This document shows positions 6,385 to 11,814 of a DNA stretch of 11,814 nt, piece after piece. This DNA comes from Pseudonocardiales bacterium (GTDB lineage: Bacteria; Actinomycetota; Actinomycetes; Mycobacteriales; Pseudonocardiaceae): assembly GCA_025465385.1 (NCBI GenBank), contig JAODNG010000458.1, positions 1 through 11,814 on the forward strand, given 5' to 3'. The position numbers and the translations under genes are program-made. The notes below the pieces were generated by a model. The model searched no databases. It was not told the DNA's origin and saw only the letters and a program-made list of their open reading frames with translations. Positions within the stretch are counted from its first letter, which is position 1, and the number at the start of each line of letters is the position of its first letter.

Positions 6385-7272
6385 ATGACCGCGACAACAA
6401 CCACGGTCCTCGGCTTCGTGGGCCTTGGGCACATGGGAGCGAACATGGCAGCCCGGTTCCTTGCCGCGGGGTACCCGGTTTACGGTGAGGATCGAGCCCG
6501 GGAGCACGCGCAGCATCTCGAGGAGGAGGGCCTGCGTTGGTGCGACACCCCCCGTGAGGTCGCCGAGGCGGTCGAGATCGTCTTCACGTCACTGCCCGAC
6601 GACGGGGTGCTTGAGGCTGTCGCGTCCGGGTCCGACGGGATTCTCGCCGGTCTGGCACCCGGGAAGATCTGGGTGGATTTCAGCACGGTCAGTCCACGCG
6701 CGAGCCGGGACCTTGCTTGGCGGGTGCGCGGGTGCGGCGCGGCCATGCTCGACGCACCGGTGTCCGGGAGCGTTCCCCAGGTGCAATCGGGCACGCTCAC
6801 GATCATGGTCGGTGGGGACGAGGAGACATATTCGCGCGTGCAGCCGGTCCTGCGTGAGCTGGGGACACCGACGCGCATCGGGGACCACGGGCAGGGGCTG
6901 GTGCTCAAATTCGCGATCAACATCAGCCTCGCCGTGCAGATGCTCGCGTTCTGCGAGGGGCTGCTGCTCGCGCAGCGCGATGGGATCGACCCTCGGCTCG
7001 CCGCCGAGGTGATGGCACACAGCGCGATCGGCTCGCCAATGCTCAAGGCGCGCGTTCCACTCGTCCTGGACCTTCCCGACGAAGCGTGGTTCGACGTGGA
7101 CCTGATGCACAAGGACATTCGTCTGGCTTTGGCGGCCGCGCAGGAGCGGGGCGTCCCCCTGCCCTCCGCCGGTGTCGCCGACGACATGCTGACCAGAGCA
7201 GCCGAGCTTGGCTACGAGCACCACGACATCGCCGCACTCTACGAAGTCCTCGCAAAGTCGTCGCCAAGATGA
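6385..7272 (+). CDS. NAD(P)-dependent beta-hydroxyacid dehydrogenase (3-hydroxyisobutyrate dehydrogenase family)
   Basis: The 295-residue protein has the two-domain layout of the family. The Rossmann domain opens with VLGFVGLGHMGANMA (GLGHMG, residues 13-18). The substrate-binding motif is DAPVSGSVPQVQSGTL (from residue 123), followed by GDHGQGLVLKFAINIS with the catalytic Lys at residue 175. The helical C-terminal domain includes DVDLMHKDIRLALAAA, also conserved. Enzymes of this family oxidise 3-hydroxyisobutyrate, tartronate semialdehyde and related beta-hydroxyacids, or reduce small aldehydes. The exact substrate cannot be told. DAPVSGS replaces the more usual DAPVSGG, a mild change. The ATG at 6385 has AGGG 8 nt upstream and follows the TAA of the aldo/keto reductase remnant by 3 bases, so it was probably the second gene of a carbonyl-metabolism operon. 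The frame is intact and full length. Confidence 0.85.
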   Translation: MTATTTTVLGFVGLGHMGANMAARFLAAGYPVYGEDRAREHAQHLEEEGLRWCDTPREVAEAVEIVFTSLPDDGVLEAVASGSDGILAGLAPGKIWVDFSTVSPRASRDLAWRVRGCGAAMLDAPVSGSVPQVQSGTLTIMVGGDEETYSRVQPVLRELGTPTRIGDHGQGLVLKFAINISLAVQMLAFCEGLLLAQRDGIDPRLAAEVMAHSAIGSPMLKARVPLVLDLPDEAWFDVDLMHKDIRLALAAAQERGVPLPSAGVADDMLTRAAELGYEHHDIAALYEVLAKSSPR

Positions 7273-7523
7273 ACCGCTCCATAGCCGTGGTGTTCACGCC
7301 GGTGCGCTGACAGGGCCCCGAGACCCGAAGAAGTGCCCGGCGGCATGCCCCGCCGTACGCCGCCGCCCCCTCGACGTGTGCGCTGGCCCGGTCAGCTCGA
7401 CCAGCCGCCCGGCCGACGCTCCTCCCGAATCAATCTGGGGACTTCGCCGGTTCCTTCCGTCAGATGGTGAAAGGTTCGAGAGCGATGAGCCAATGGCGAC
7501 TGCGGCTCGAAGGTCAGGCGAGT

Positions 7524-7554
7524 AAAAAACGTTTTCTTCGACCATCTGATGGTC
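7524..7554 (-). terminator. Probable intrinsic terminator downstream of the tRNA-Ser remnant
   Basis: On the minus strand GACCAT-CAG-ATGGTC (7554-7540) is followed about ten bases later by a run of six T (7529-7524). It lies 3 bases past the CCA-like end of the tRNA fragment, where a native tRNA terminator would be expected. The gap between stem and T run is longer than ideal. Confidence 0.45.
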
Positions 7555-7556
7555 AG

Positions 7557-7613
7557 TGGTGGGAAAGTGGAGGGATTCGGACCCCGGTATCTCTCGGTAC
7601 GCTCACCTTCAAG
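7557..7613 (-). pseudogene. tRNA-Ser(UGA) 3' half, degenerate; candidate attachment-site remnant
   Basis: Read on the minus strand, the fragment starts with the anticodon loop CTTGAAG (TGA anticodon preceded by U33). It continues with GTGAG (3' side of the anticodon stem), a long variable arm GTACCGAGAGATACC typical of class II tRNA, and a T arm GGGGTCCGAATCCCTC. It ends with ACTTTCC as the 3' acceptor strand, near a CCA. The partner bases expected just before the anticodon loop (CTCAC) are absent; ATAA stands there, and no D arm or 5' acceptor GGAAAGT is found. Several changes (TTCGAAT to TCCGAAT, GGTACC to GATACC) show decay. A copy running from the anticodon loop to the 3' end is what tyrosine-recombinase elements leave at their far attachment site. 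A functional tRNA is excluded. Confidence 0.5.
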
Positions 7614-7679
7614 TTATGCACACGCCCATTCACCTAGGTCCCAGCCACGACAGCAGCAGGTGTGTCCCGAACCGGGGCG

Positions 7680-7702
7680 AACTGAGACCCAAACTGAGAC
7701 CC
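7680..7702. repeat. Tandem direct repeat, 11 bp with 12-bp period
   Basis: AACTGAGACCC occurs at 7680-7690 and again at 7692-7702. It lies about 70 bases inside the tRNA-Ser remnant, a position where elements carry arm-type recombinase sites, though chance duplication is equally possible. Confidence 0.5.
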
Positions 7703-7872
7703 GCAAGATCACGGGACACGGACACCACGACGTGGCGGCTCGACGCGCTCGCCCCGCCGAACCCATCCACGAACGCTCCCTGGCGATGCGAGCCGGGGGT
7801 CATCTCCGCTGCTCTACGTAGCGCGCGGCCACTGGCTCATACGGTGAAACTACCCACTGTCATGATATCTAC

Positions 7873-7887
7873 ACATAGTTGTTATGT
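7873..7887. promoter_or_regulatory. Palindrome ACATA-N5-TATGT, possible operator
   Basis: An A/T-rich 5+5 inverted repeat around GTTGT stands out in GC-rich surroundings about 120 bases before the flavocytochrome start. It has the size of a dimeric regulator site. No regulator gene is adjacent, so the link is only positional. Confidence 0.25.
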
Positions 7888-8006
7888 CGCCCCGCTACAC
7901 TGCCACTAACGAGTAATGCTGACTGCGCGATAGTGGACCATGTAAGCTTTCTGTAGTCAGTTTCAGGGGGCGCGGCGGGGGCCGTGGTGGAGCTGGGGGA
8001 GGTCGG

Positions 8007-9695
8007 GTGGCTGATCCGTGGGTTCGGCCGGCTGCTGTGTCGCGGGTTTGCGTGGGGAGTCTTAGCGCTGGCGCGATGTTGGCGCTGGTAGGGATGCTGG
8101 CGTGGGGACATGATCCGGTCGTCTCGCGGGCTTTGCTTGATCCGGCGGTGCGGTGGTATGTGGCCCGGGCGTCGGGTCTGGTCGCTTGGGTGTTGCTGAG
8201 TGTCTCGGTGGTGGGTGGGCTGCTGATGGGCACGCGGCTGACACGGGGAGGCGCGCGGCTTTGGACGCAGGGCCTCCACGAGTTCGTCGGAGCGCTTGCT
8301 GTGGTGTTCACCGTGATCCACGTAGTCTCCGTGTTTAGCGATAATCAATTGCGGATTGGCGTGTCGCAGTTGCTGATTCCGTTTACTCGACCGGTCAATC
8401 CGGTGGCCCAGGGCTGCGGGGTGATCGCTTTGTATTTGCTTACCGCGGTGGTGCTGACCTCGTGGGTGCGGGTTGTGCTGCCTTGGCGCTGCTGGCGCCG
8501 GGTGCACGTGTTGGCGTTGCCGTTGTGGGTCCTGGCCAGTGTGCATACCGTGCTCGCTGGTAGCGACGTCACAGAACCGACCGTGCGCTGGGCCGGTGTG
8601 GCGGTGATGATGGCGGTCGTGTCCTTGGCGGTGTTACGAGTACTCACCGTGCGACGAGCTGGCCCTGCGGCAGTACCCGCTATCCGTCCGCAGCCGGCCG
8701 CGGTCCAGGGGCCGCCGCAAGACGCCGGCTCGGCGGCCTCACCTGCGGTTAATGCTACGGTCGCCACCGGTTTGCAGCTGCTTGTCGGTCAGACGACATG
8801 GGAGGCTGACAACGTCTTGTCCTTGCGCCTGGACTCCCCCGACGGTAGGGCGTTACCAACTTGGGAACCGGGAGCGCACATCGAGGTGGCCTTGCCCTCG
8901 GGCCGGCGACGACAGTATTCGCTGTACGGTGATCCCGCCGACGCCCATTCCTACCGGATCGCCGTCTTGCAGGTACCCACTGGGCGTGGTGGGTCGGTTG
9001 AGGTGCACAGCAGCACACGGGCCGGGCAGCTGATTACCGTGCACGGCCCGCGCAACCACTTCGCTTTGACTACCAGTCCGGCTTACCTGTTCATCGCTGG
9101 CGGGATTGGAATCACCGCCATGATGGCGATGGCAACCCAGGTGGCTGTCACGGGCGGCGAATGGAGAATGGTGTACATCGGCCGGCGCCGCACCAGCATG
9201 GCCTTCATCAACGAGGTCTGCGCGCTCGGCGCAGACCGGGTCGATGTCGTACCCGGCGACGAGCACGGCCGACCCGACCTGCAGGCAATCATCGATGCCA
9301 CCCCGCCGGGCTCCGCTGTCTACTGCTGCGGCCCGGACCAGCTGTTACAAGCGGTACAAGAGCACGTCGCTACCCGCCCCGACCTTAGCCTGCACAGTGA
9401 GCGTTTCGCCGGCACCGCCGCTAGTGGTGGTGCCGCCTTTCAGATCGAGCTGCTGCGCAGCCAACGCGTCATCGACGTGCCCACCAACCGCACTGTCTTG
9501 CAAGCGGTCCGCGACGTCGTCCCCACCATCTCGACCGGATGCGAACAAGGTGTCTGCGGCGCATGCCGCACCACCATCTTGGCCGGCGAACCCGACCACC
9601 GCGACCAGTTACTCAGCAACGCTGACCGTGCAGCCGGCGTGATGTTGATCTGCGTCTCCCGTGCCCACACCGAAAGGCTGACCCTCGACCTATAA
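8007..9695 (+). CDS. Membrane flavocytochrome: ferric-reductase-like bis-haem domain fused to a PDR-type reductase with [2Fe-2S]
   Basis: The 562-residue protein has two parts. Residues 1-215 hold six predicted membrane helices (about 12-32, 52-74, 91-110, 135-156, 165-185, 196-213). Two of them carry His pairs with the spacing of NOX and FRE reductases: His91-X13-His105 and His167-X12-His180, enough to bind two stacked haems. After a Pro/Ala linker (about 216-250) comes a complete phthalate-dioxygenase-reductase-type module. It has a flavin domain with RQYSLYG (302-308), an NAD domain with GGIGITAMM (365-373) and YCCGP (439-443), and a C-terminal plant-type ferredoxin with Cys512-X4-Cys517-X2-Cys520-X28-Cys549. 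Electrons would go from NAD(P)H via flavin and the iron-sulfur cluster, and across the membrane through haem, or in reverse. The GTG start at 8007 follows GGGGGAGG (7995-8002). The frame is intact. No oxygenase partner is present; the next gene encodes a flavin dehydrogenase. The acceptor (Fe(III), oxygen or quinone) is unknown. Confidence 0.85.
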   Translation: MADPWVRPAAVSRVCVGSLSAGAMLALVGMLAWGHDPVVSRALLDPAVRWYVARASGLVAWVLLSVSVVGGLLMGTRLTRGGARLWTQGLHEFVGALAVVFTVIHVVSVFSDNQLRIGVSQLLIPFTRPVNPVAQGCGVIALYLLTAVVLTSWVRVVLPWRCWRRVHVLALPLWVLASVHTVLAGSDVTEPTVRWAGVAVMMAVVSLAVLRVLTVRRAGPAAVPAIRPQPAAVQGPPQDAGSAASPAVNATVATGLQLLVGQTTWEADNVLSLRLDSPDGRALPTWEPGAHIEVALPSGRRRQYSLYGDPADAHSYRIAVLQVPTGRGGSVEVHSSTRAGQLITVHGPRNHFALTTSPAYLFIAGGIGITAMMAMATQVAVTGGEWRMVYIGRRRTSMAFINEVCALGADRVDVVPGDEHGRPDLQAIIDATPPGSAVYCCGPDQLLQAVQEHVATRPDLSLHSERFAGTAASGGAAFQIELLRSQRVIDVPTNRTVLQAVRDVVPTISTGCEQGVCGACRTTILAGEPDHRDQLLSNADRAAGVMLICVSRAHTERLTLDL

Positions 9696-9869
9696 CCCTC
9701 TCGTATGCAGTCACCGTTGCTGGTCTGCCGAGCGCAGCGCGCTAGCGATGGTGAGGCTGCGCAGCAGCGGCACGGTGGAAGATGTCACGCGTGGTGCGGG
9801 CTCGGACCGAGCACCGGCCGTGAGTGGGAACCGCGAGCACGGAGATGCGTAGCTGGCGAAGAATTCGTC

Positions 9870-9875
9870 TAGCGT
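9870..9875 (+). promoter_or_regulatory. Possible -10 box for a leaderless transcript
   Basis: TAGCGT ends 7 bases before the GTG at 9883, the spacing that puts transcription start at or next to the start codon. No Shine-Dalgarno precedes that GTG. The -35 region is not recognisable. Confidence 0.35.
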
Positions 9876-9882
9876 CGATCGG

Positions 9883-11040
9883 GTGAGCCCGGGACAGGAT
9901 GTGGTGGTGATTGGCGGCGGGATCGCCGGTGTCTCGATTGCTTTCGAGCTCGCCGCGCACCGCCGGGTTACCTTGCTGGAGGCGGAGAGCAGCCTGGCCA
10001 TCCACTCCACCGGGCGCTCGGCTGCCACGTACCTGCCGGGCCACGGTGGCCCGCAGGTGCGAGTCCTGATCAACGCGAGCCGCCCCCGGTTTGCCCGGCT
10101 GGCCGAGGAGCTGGGCGCGCCCGCGCTGCTGTGCCCACGTCCGGTGCTCTGGGCCGCTTTTGACGACCACGGTGAACAGAAGTTGCGCGCCGATCTGGCG
10201 GAACAGGCACACGAGCCGGACGCCGCGGTCGAACTGTCGCCGGAGGAGGCAATCGCCAGATGCCCAGTGCTGCGCCGGGGCATGCTGCGCGTCGCGGCGG
10301 TCACCGAGACCGCGTGTGATCTCGACGCGATGGCCCTACATCAAGCCTACGTCCGCGGGCTGCGCCAGCGCGGCGGCTGCGTGCGGGTGGCGACGCCCGT
10401 CACCGGACTGGCTCCGGTGTCCGGGGGTTGGCGGGTGCACTGCGGCTCAGACGGCGTGCTCCATACCGCCGACGTCGTGGACGCTGCAGGGGCTTGGGCC
10501 GACCTCATCGCCGGCCTGGCCGGAGTACCTGCGCTGGGTCTGCGGCCGCTGCGCCGCACGATCGTCGTCGCGCGGGTGCCCGACCCGGGGCGCCTGCGCA
10601 CCCCGAGCGGAGGTGCGCTGCCGATGGTGGTGGAGGCGCGGGAGCGTTGGTATTTCAAGGCCGAGGGGAACAACCTGCTGCTCTCGCCCGGCGACGAGAC
10701 AACCGTCGAGCCGGGGGACGTCCGGCCCGATCCCCTCGATGTAGCGCTTGCGCTGGAACGCGTCGAGGCAGTCACCGGGCTCGGACTGCGCTCGGTGCAG
10801 TCTAGTTGGGCGGGGCTGCGCTCGTTCGTCGCCGATCGGGCTCCAGTGGTCGGTGCCTGGCCGCAGCATCCGGGCTTTCATTTCTTCGCCGGCCAGGGCG
10901 GCTCTGGTATCGAGTCGGCCCCGGCATTGGCGGCCCTAGGCGCGGCCATCGTCATCGGCGGCTCACCGCCGCCCGACATTCCGCTCAACCCGGCAACACT
11001 CGCGCCCAATCGGGTACACGATTTCCTAGGCGATGTCTAA
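9883..11040 (+). CDS. FAD-dependent D-amino-acid dehydrogenase, DauA (D-arginine dehydrogenase)-like
   Basis: The 385-residue protein is a DAO-fold flavoenzyme. It starts with VVVIGGGIAGVSIAFELA (FAD dinucleotide fold, GGGIAG at 11-16) and LLEAE (ribose-binding acid). It has AIHSTGRSAATYLPG (40-53), ALHQAYVRGLR (151-161), VVDAAGAWADLIAGLAGV, RRTIVV, ERWYFKAEGNNLLLSP, SSWAGLRSFVADRAPVVG (307-324), and the FAD-closing GQGGSGIESAPA (337-348). HSTGRSAA together with WAGLRSF and the order of blocks match Pseudomonas D-arginine dehydrogenase DauA better than glycine oxidase or DadA. Such enzymes oxidise D-amino acids (Arg, Lys and others) to 2-oxo acids and pass electrons to quinone or other acceptors, not to oxygen. 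No membrane segment is present. The GTG at 9883 is chosen because it directly precedes the FAD motif and has a -10 box at leaderless spacing. It lies 187 bases after the flavocytochrome. Family is sure, substrate is inferred. Confidence 0.85.
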   Translation: MSPGQDVVVIGGGIAGVSIAFELAAHRRVTLLEAESSLAIHSTGRSAATYLPGHGGPQVRVLINASRPRFARLAEELGAPALLCPRPVLWAAFDDHGEQKLRADLAEQAHEPDAAVELSPEEAIARCPVLRRGMLRVAAVTETACDLDAMALHQAYVRGLRQRGGCVRVATPVTGLAPVSGGWRVHCGSDGVLHTADVVDAAGAWADLIAGLAGVPALGLRPLRRTIVVARVPDPGRLRTPSGGALPMVVEARERWYFKAEGNNLLLSPGDETTVEPGDVRPDPLDVALALERVEAVTGLGLRSVQSSWAGLRSFVADRAPVVGAWPQHPGFHFFAGQGGSGIESAPALAALGAAIVIGGSPPPDIPLNPATLAPNRVHDFLGDV

Positions 11041-11318
11041 TCGATACGGTGGCCGTGAGGTCACACGGCGTTTCTTCCTAGGAAGCTTTTGGGCCAGTCA
11101 TTCGCGCGCTTTTCGAGGTCCATTCCTACCCGTTCGCGGACCGTCCCCCGTGTTCGCTGTCGTGCGGATAGCGACGGCTGCACATGGGTACCGAGGTTGT
11201 ACCGAGGTGAACTGAGACAGACGGCAGCGCGACCAGCCTGTAGCTCTCATCGGCGGTCAGGTACTCGGGCGTCCCAGGGTGGGCCAACGGTTGCGCCAAC
11301 TTCGCCTCGGCACGGTAG

Positions 11319-11358
11319 CCGGAGCCGTGTGCGCAGGTTCGAATCCTGCCGGGGGCAC
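11319..11358 (+). pseudogene. tRNA-Arg(CCG) 3' half; candidate attachment site (attR)
   Basis: From the anticodon onward the sequence is a clean tRNA 3' half. It has CCG anticodon and GA (11319-11323), then GCCGT as the 3' anticodon stem, the variable loop GTGC, and the T arm GCAGG-TTCGAAT-CCTGC (11333-11349). It ends with the acceptor strand CGGGGGC (11350-11356) and discriminator A. The 5' half (which would start GCCCCCG with a D arm) is missing: the bases before 11319 do not pair with the acceptor or T-side strands as needed. The boundary at the anticodon is the usual crossover region of tRNA-targeting integrases. In that reading the inserted element lies to the left, the complete tRNA-Arg is farther left beyond this window, and the sequence to the right is the original flank. 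Confidence 0.65.
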
Positions 11359-11409
11359 TCGCCGAGAGCCAGCGCAGATCAAGCGCTGACCAGCGCGGAT
11401 GCCGACAGA

Positions 11410-11446
11410 AGAGGGTGGGAGTCAATCTCACTGACTCCCACCCTCT
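11410..11446 (+). terminator. Strong intrinsic terminator (15-bp stem)
   Basis: GAGGGTGGGAGTCA (11411-11424) pairs perfectly with TGACTCCCACCCTC (11432-11445) around a 7-base loop, and A11410-T11446 extends the stem. A pyrimidine-rich tail with several T follows. It lies about 50 bases after the tRNA-Arg 3' end and is most likely that tRNA's native terminator. The stem is symmetric, so it may also stop transcription coming from the right. Confidence 0.8.
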
Positions 11447-11677
11447 CTCTTTGTCTCTCAGCCTTCGCGACACACCTCCGACACACCCTCCAGGCTGGCG
11501 TTCGCTGGCTGGGGGCCAGTGGGACGCCGTAGCGGCCGACACGGAGCCGCGACCTGGCCGTTCGCTCGGAGCGTCGGCATCGTGAGCGGAAGGCCGGCGG
11601 AGGCGATAGCCGCGGTTGGTCGAACGTCAGCGCCTAGGCGCGACCACACCAACAGCCCGCCTTGCGACAGGCTCCCG

Positions 11678-11814
11678 CTATCTAGATACCGCATCCTGCC
11701 TGTCGTTTTCGTCCTCGCCATCTTCGAAGACGAAGAGCGGTTTGCCGCCATGTGCGGGTGTTTCGGCGACCGAGATGGCTTCAGCGAAGCGTTCGAGCGG
11801 GAACGGCTGGCCTT
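11678..11814 (-). CDS. Zinc-type quinone/alcohol dehydrogenase (MDR superfamily), C-terminal end
   Basis: A minus-strand frame enters from the right edge and ends at a TAG (11680-11678). It gives 44 residues: GQPFPLERFAEAISVAET, then GGKPLFVFEDGED and an acidic, polar tail ending QDAVSR. The PLERFAEAI...GKxLxVF pattern is the usual C-terminal end of medium-chain dehydrogenase/reductases such as NADPH:quinone oxidoreductases and zinc alcohol dehydrogenases. The tail after VFED is longer and more charged than average. Most of the gene, including the Rossmann fold, lies outside the window, so the substrate and intactness are unknown. It converges on the tRNA-Arg terminator, about 230 bases away. 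Confidence 0.65.
   Translation of the reverse strand, partial: GQPFPLERFAEAISVAETPAHGGKPLFVFEDGEDENDRQDAVSR

Larger units (their letters stand above)
7273..8006. other. Long gene-free stretch with tRNA remnant, terminator and short repeats
   Basis: No convincing protein gene lies in these 734 bases. The first part has a GC hairpin, CGGCGG/CCGCCG (7338-7355), without a U tract. A TTCGAG/CTCGAA inverted repeat flanks about 25 bases near 7475-7512. The middle holds the tRNA-Ser 3' half and its terminator, listed separately, and an 11-bp direct repeat. The end is the upstream region of the flavocytochrome gene. TACACT at 7895-7900 could serve as a -10 box, but no good -35 is spaced from it. GGGGGAGG at 7995-8002 is that gene's Shine-Dalgarno. 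Confidence 0.55.
11041..11677. other. Gene-free stretch containing the tRNA-Arg half and a strong terminator
   Basis: No protein gene is supported in these 637 bases. Short frames overlapping the tRNA fragment on the minus strand spell GRIRTCAHGSG, a well-known artefact of translating a tRNA gene backwards. The first 280 bases hold no recognisable element apart from a small CTTCCTAGGAAG palindrome (11074-11085). Bases 11447-11677, between the terminator and the dehydrogenase end, also show nothing I recognise. Confidence 0.6.

Noticed and set aside
7869..8767. Two long minus-strand frames antisense to the flavocytochrome
   Set aside because: They are His/Pro/Arg-rich shadows of a transmembrane coding region with clear domain homology on the plus strand.
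11074..11085. CTTCCTAGGAAG palindrome followed by CTTTT as a terminator for the DauA-like gene
   Set aside because: With a realistic loop the stem is only 4 bp and the T run is 4 bases; too weak to call.
11236..11260. TGTAGCTC near 11238-11245 as the D arm of a complete tRNA for the 3' half
   Set aside because: It is too far from the 3' half (about 75 bases), no anticodon stem can be formed between them, and no GCCCCCG acceptor strand precedes it.
11241..11279. Minus-strand PGTPEYLTADE, reminiscent of the start of excisionases or tyrosine recombinases
   Set aside because: The following residues do not form a helix-turn-helix or recombinase domain, so despite the tempting position beside the tRNA half it cannot be supported.
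11126..11542. Minus-strand frame reading APGRIRTCAHGSG
   Set aside because: This is the familiar artefact of translating the complement of a tRNA-Arg; it supports the tRNA half, not a protein.

Overview
The window is GC-rich and uses strongly GC-ending codons, GTG as well as ATG starts, and protein families common in actinomycetes: DUF2071, an AcpA/PLC-like phosphoesterase with a proline-rich tail, and a DauA-like flavoprotein. I read it as actinobacterial chromosome, probably from a mycelial or pseudonocardial-type lineage, but the genus cannot be fixed from the sequence. It looks like an accessory region in decay. Six of the twelve protein-coding loci are broken (truncated, frameshifted or carrying a stop), one more has lost its catalytic core, and another is only seen in part at the window edge.

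Left part (1-2147). A DUF2071 gene lacking its N-terminus (minus strand, running off the left edge) abuts the C-terminal remnant of a mannitol-dehydrogenase-type polyol dehydrogenase (plus strand, itself frameshifted). This is a recombination scar. Next comes a HAD-family phosphatase with an open frame and a good ribosome binding site, but apparently two in-frame deletions that remove catalytic motifs II and III. A complete Nudix hydrolase lies on the minus strand.

Phosphatase part (2270-5282). An apparently intact cytoplasmic-type phosphoesterase (PF04185) is followed by a secreted alkaline-phosphatase-superfamily phosphodiesterase broken by one frameshift near 4270. A tandem TTCAT repeat with 11-nt spacing ahead of the second gene could be a PHO box, which would fit phosphate-starvation control.

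Graveyard and intron part (5547-6381). This holds the C-terminal remnant of a multicopper oxidase with a copper-ligand His changed to Tyr. It is followed by a highly structured RNA segment that begins like a group II intron, and by an aldo/keto reductase remnant with two frameshifts and a stop codon. A complete 3-hydroxyisobutyrate-dehydrogenase-family gene follows (6385-7272).

Segment between tRNA halves (7557-11358). A degenerate 3' half of tRNA-Ser(UGA) on the minus strand and a well-preserved 3' half of tRNA-Arg(CCG) on the plus strand each start at the anticodon loop and have a terminator on their outer side. This is what the distal attachment sites of tRNA-integrated elements look like. 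Between them sit just two genes, both intact. One is a 562-residue membrane flavocytochrome that joins a NOX/FRE-type bis-haem transmembrane domain to a complete phthalate-dioxygenase-reductase-type module (flavin, NAD, [2Fe-2S]). The other is a DauA-like FAD-dependent D-amino-acid dehydrogenase, probably read from a leaderless GTG. This redox pair is the most interesting content of the window. Beyond the tRNA-Arg terminator, the C-terminus of a zinc-type quinone/alcohol dehydrogenase enters from the right on the minus strand.
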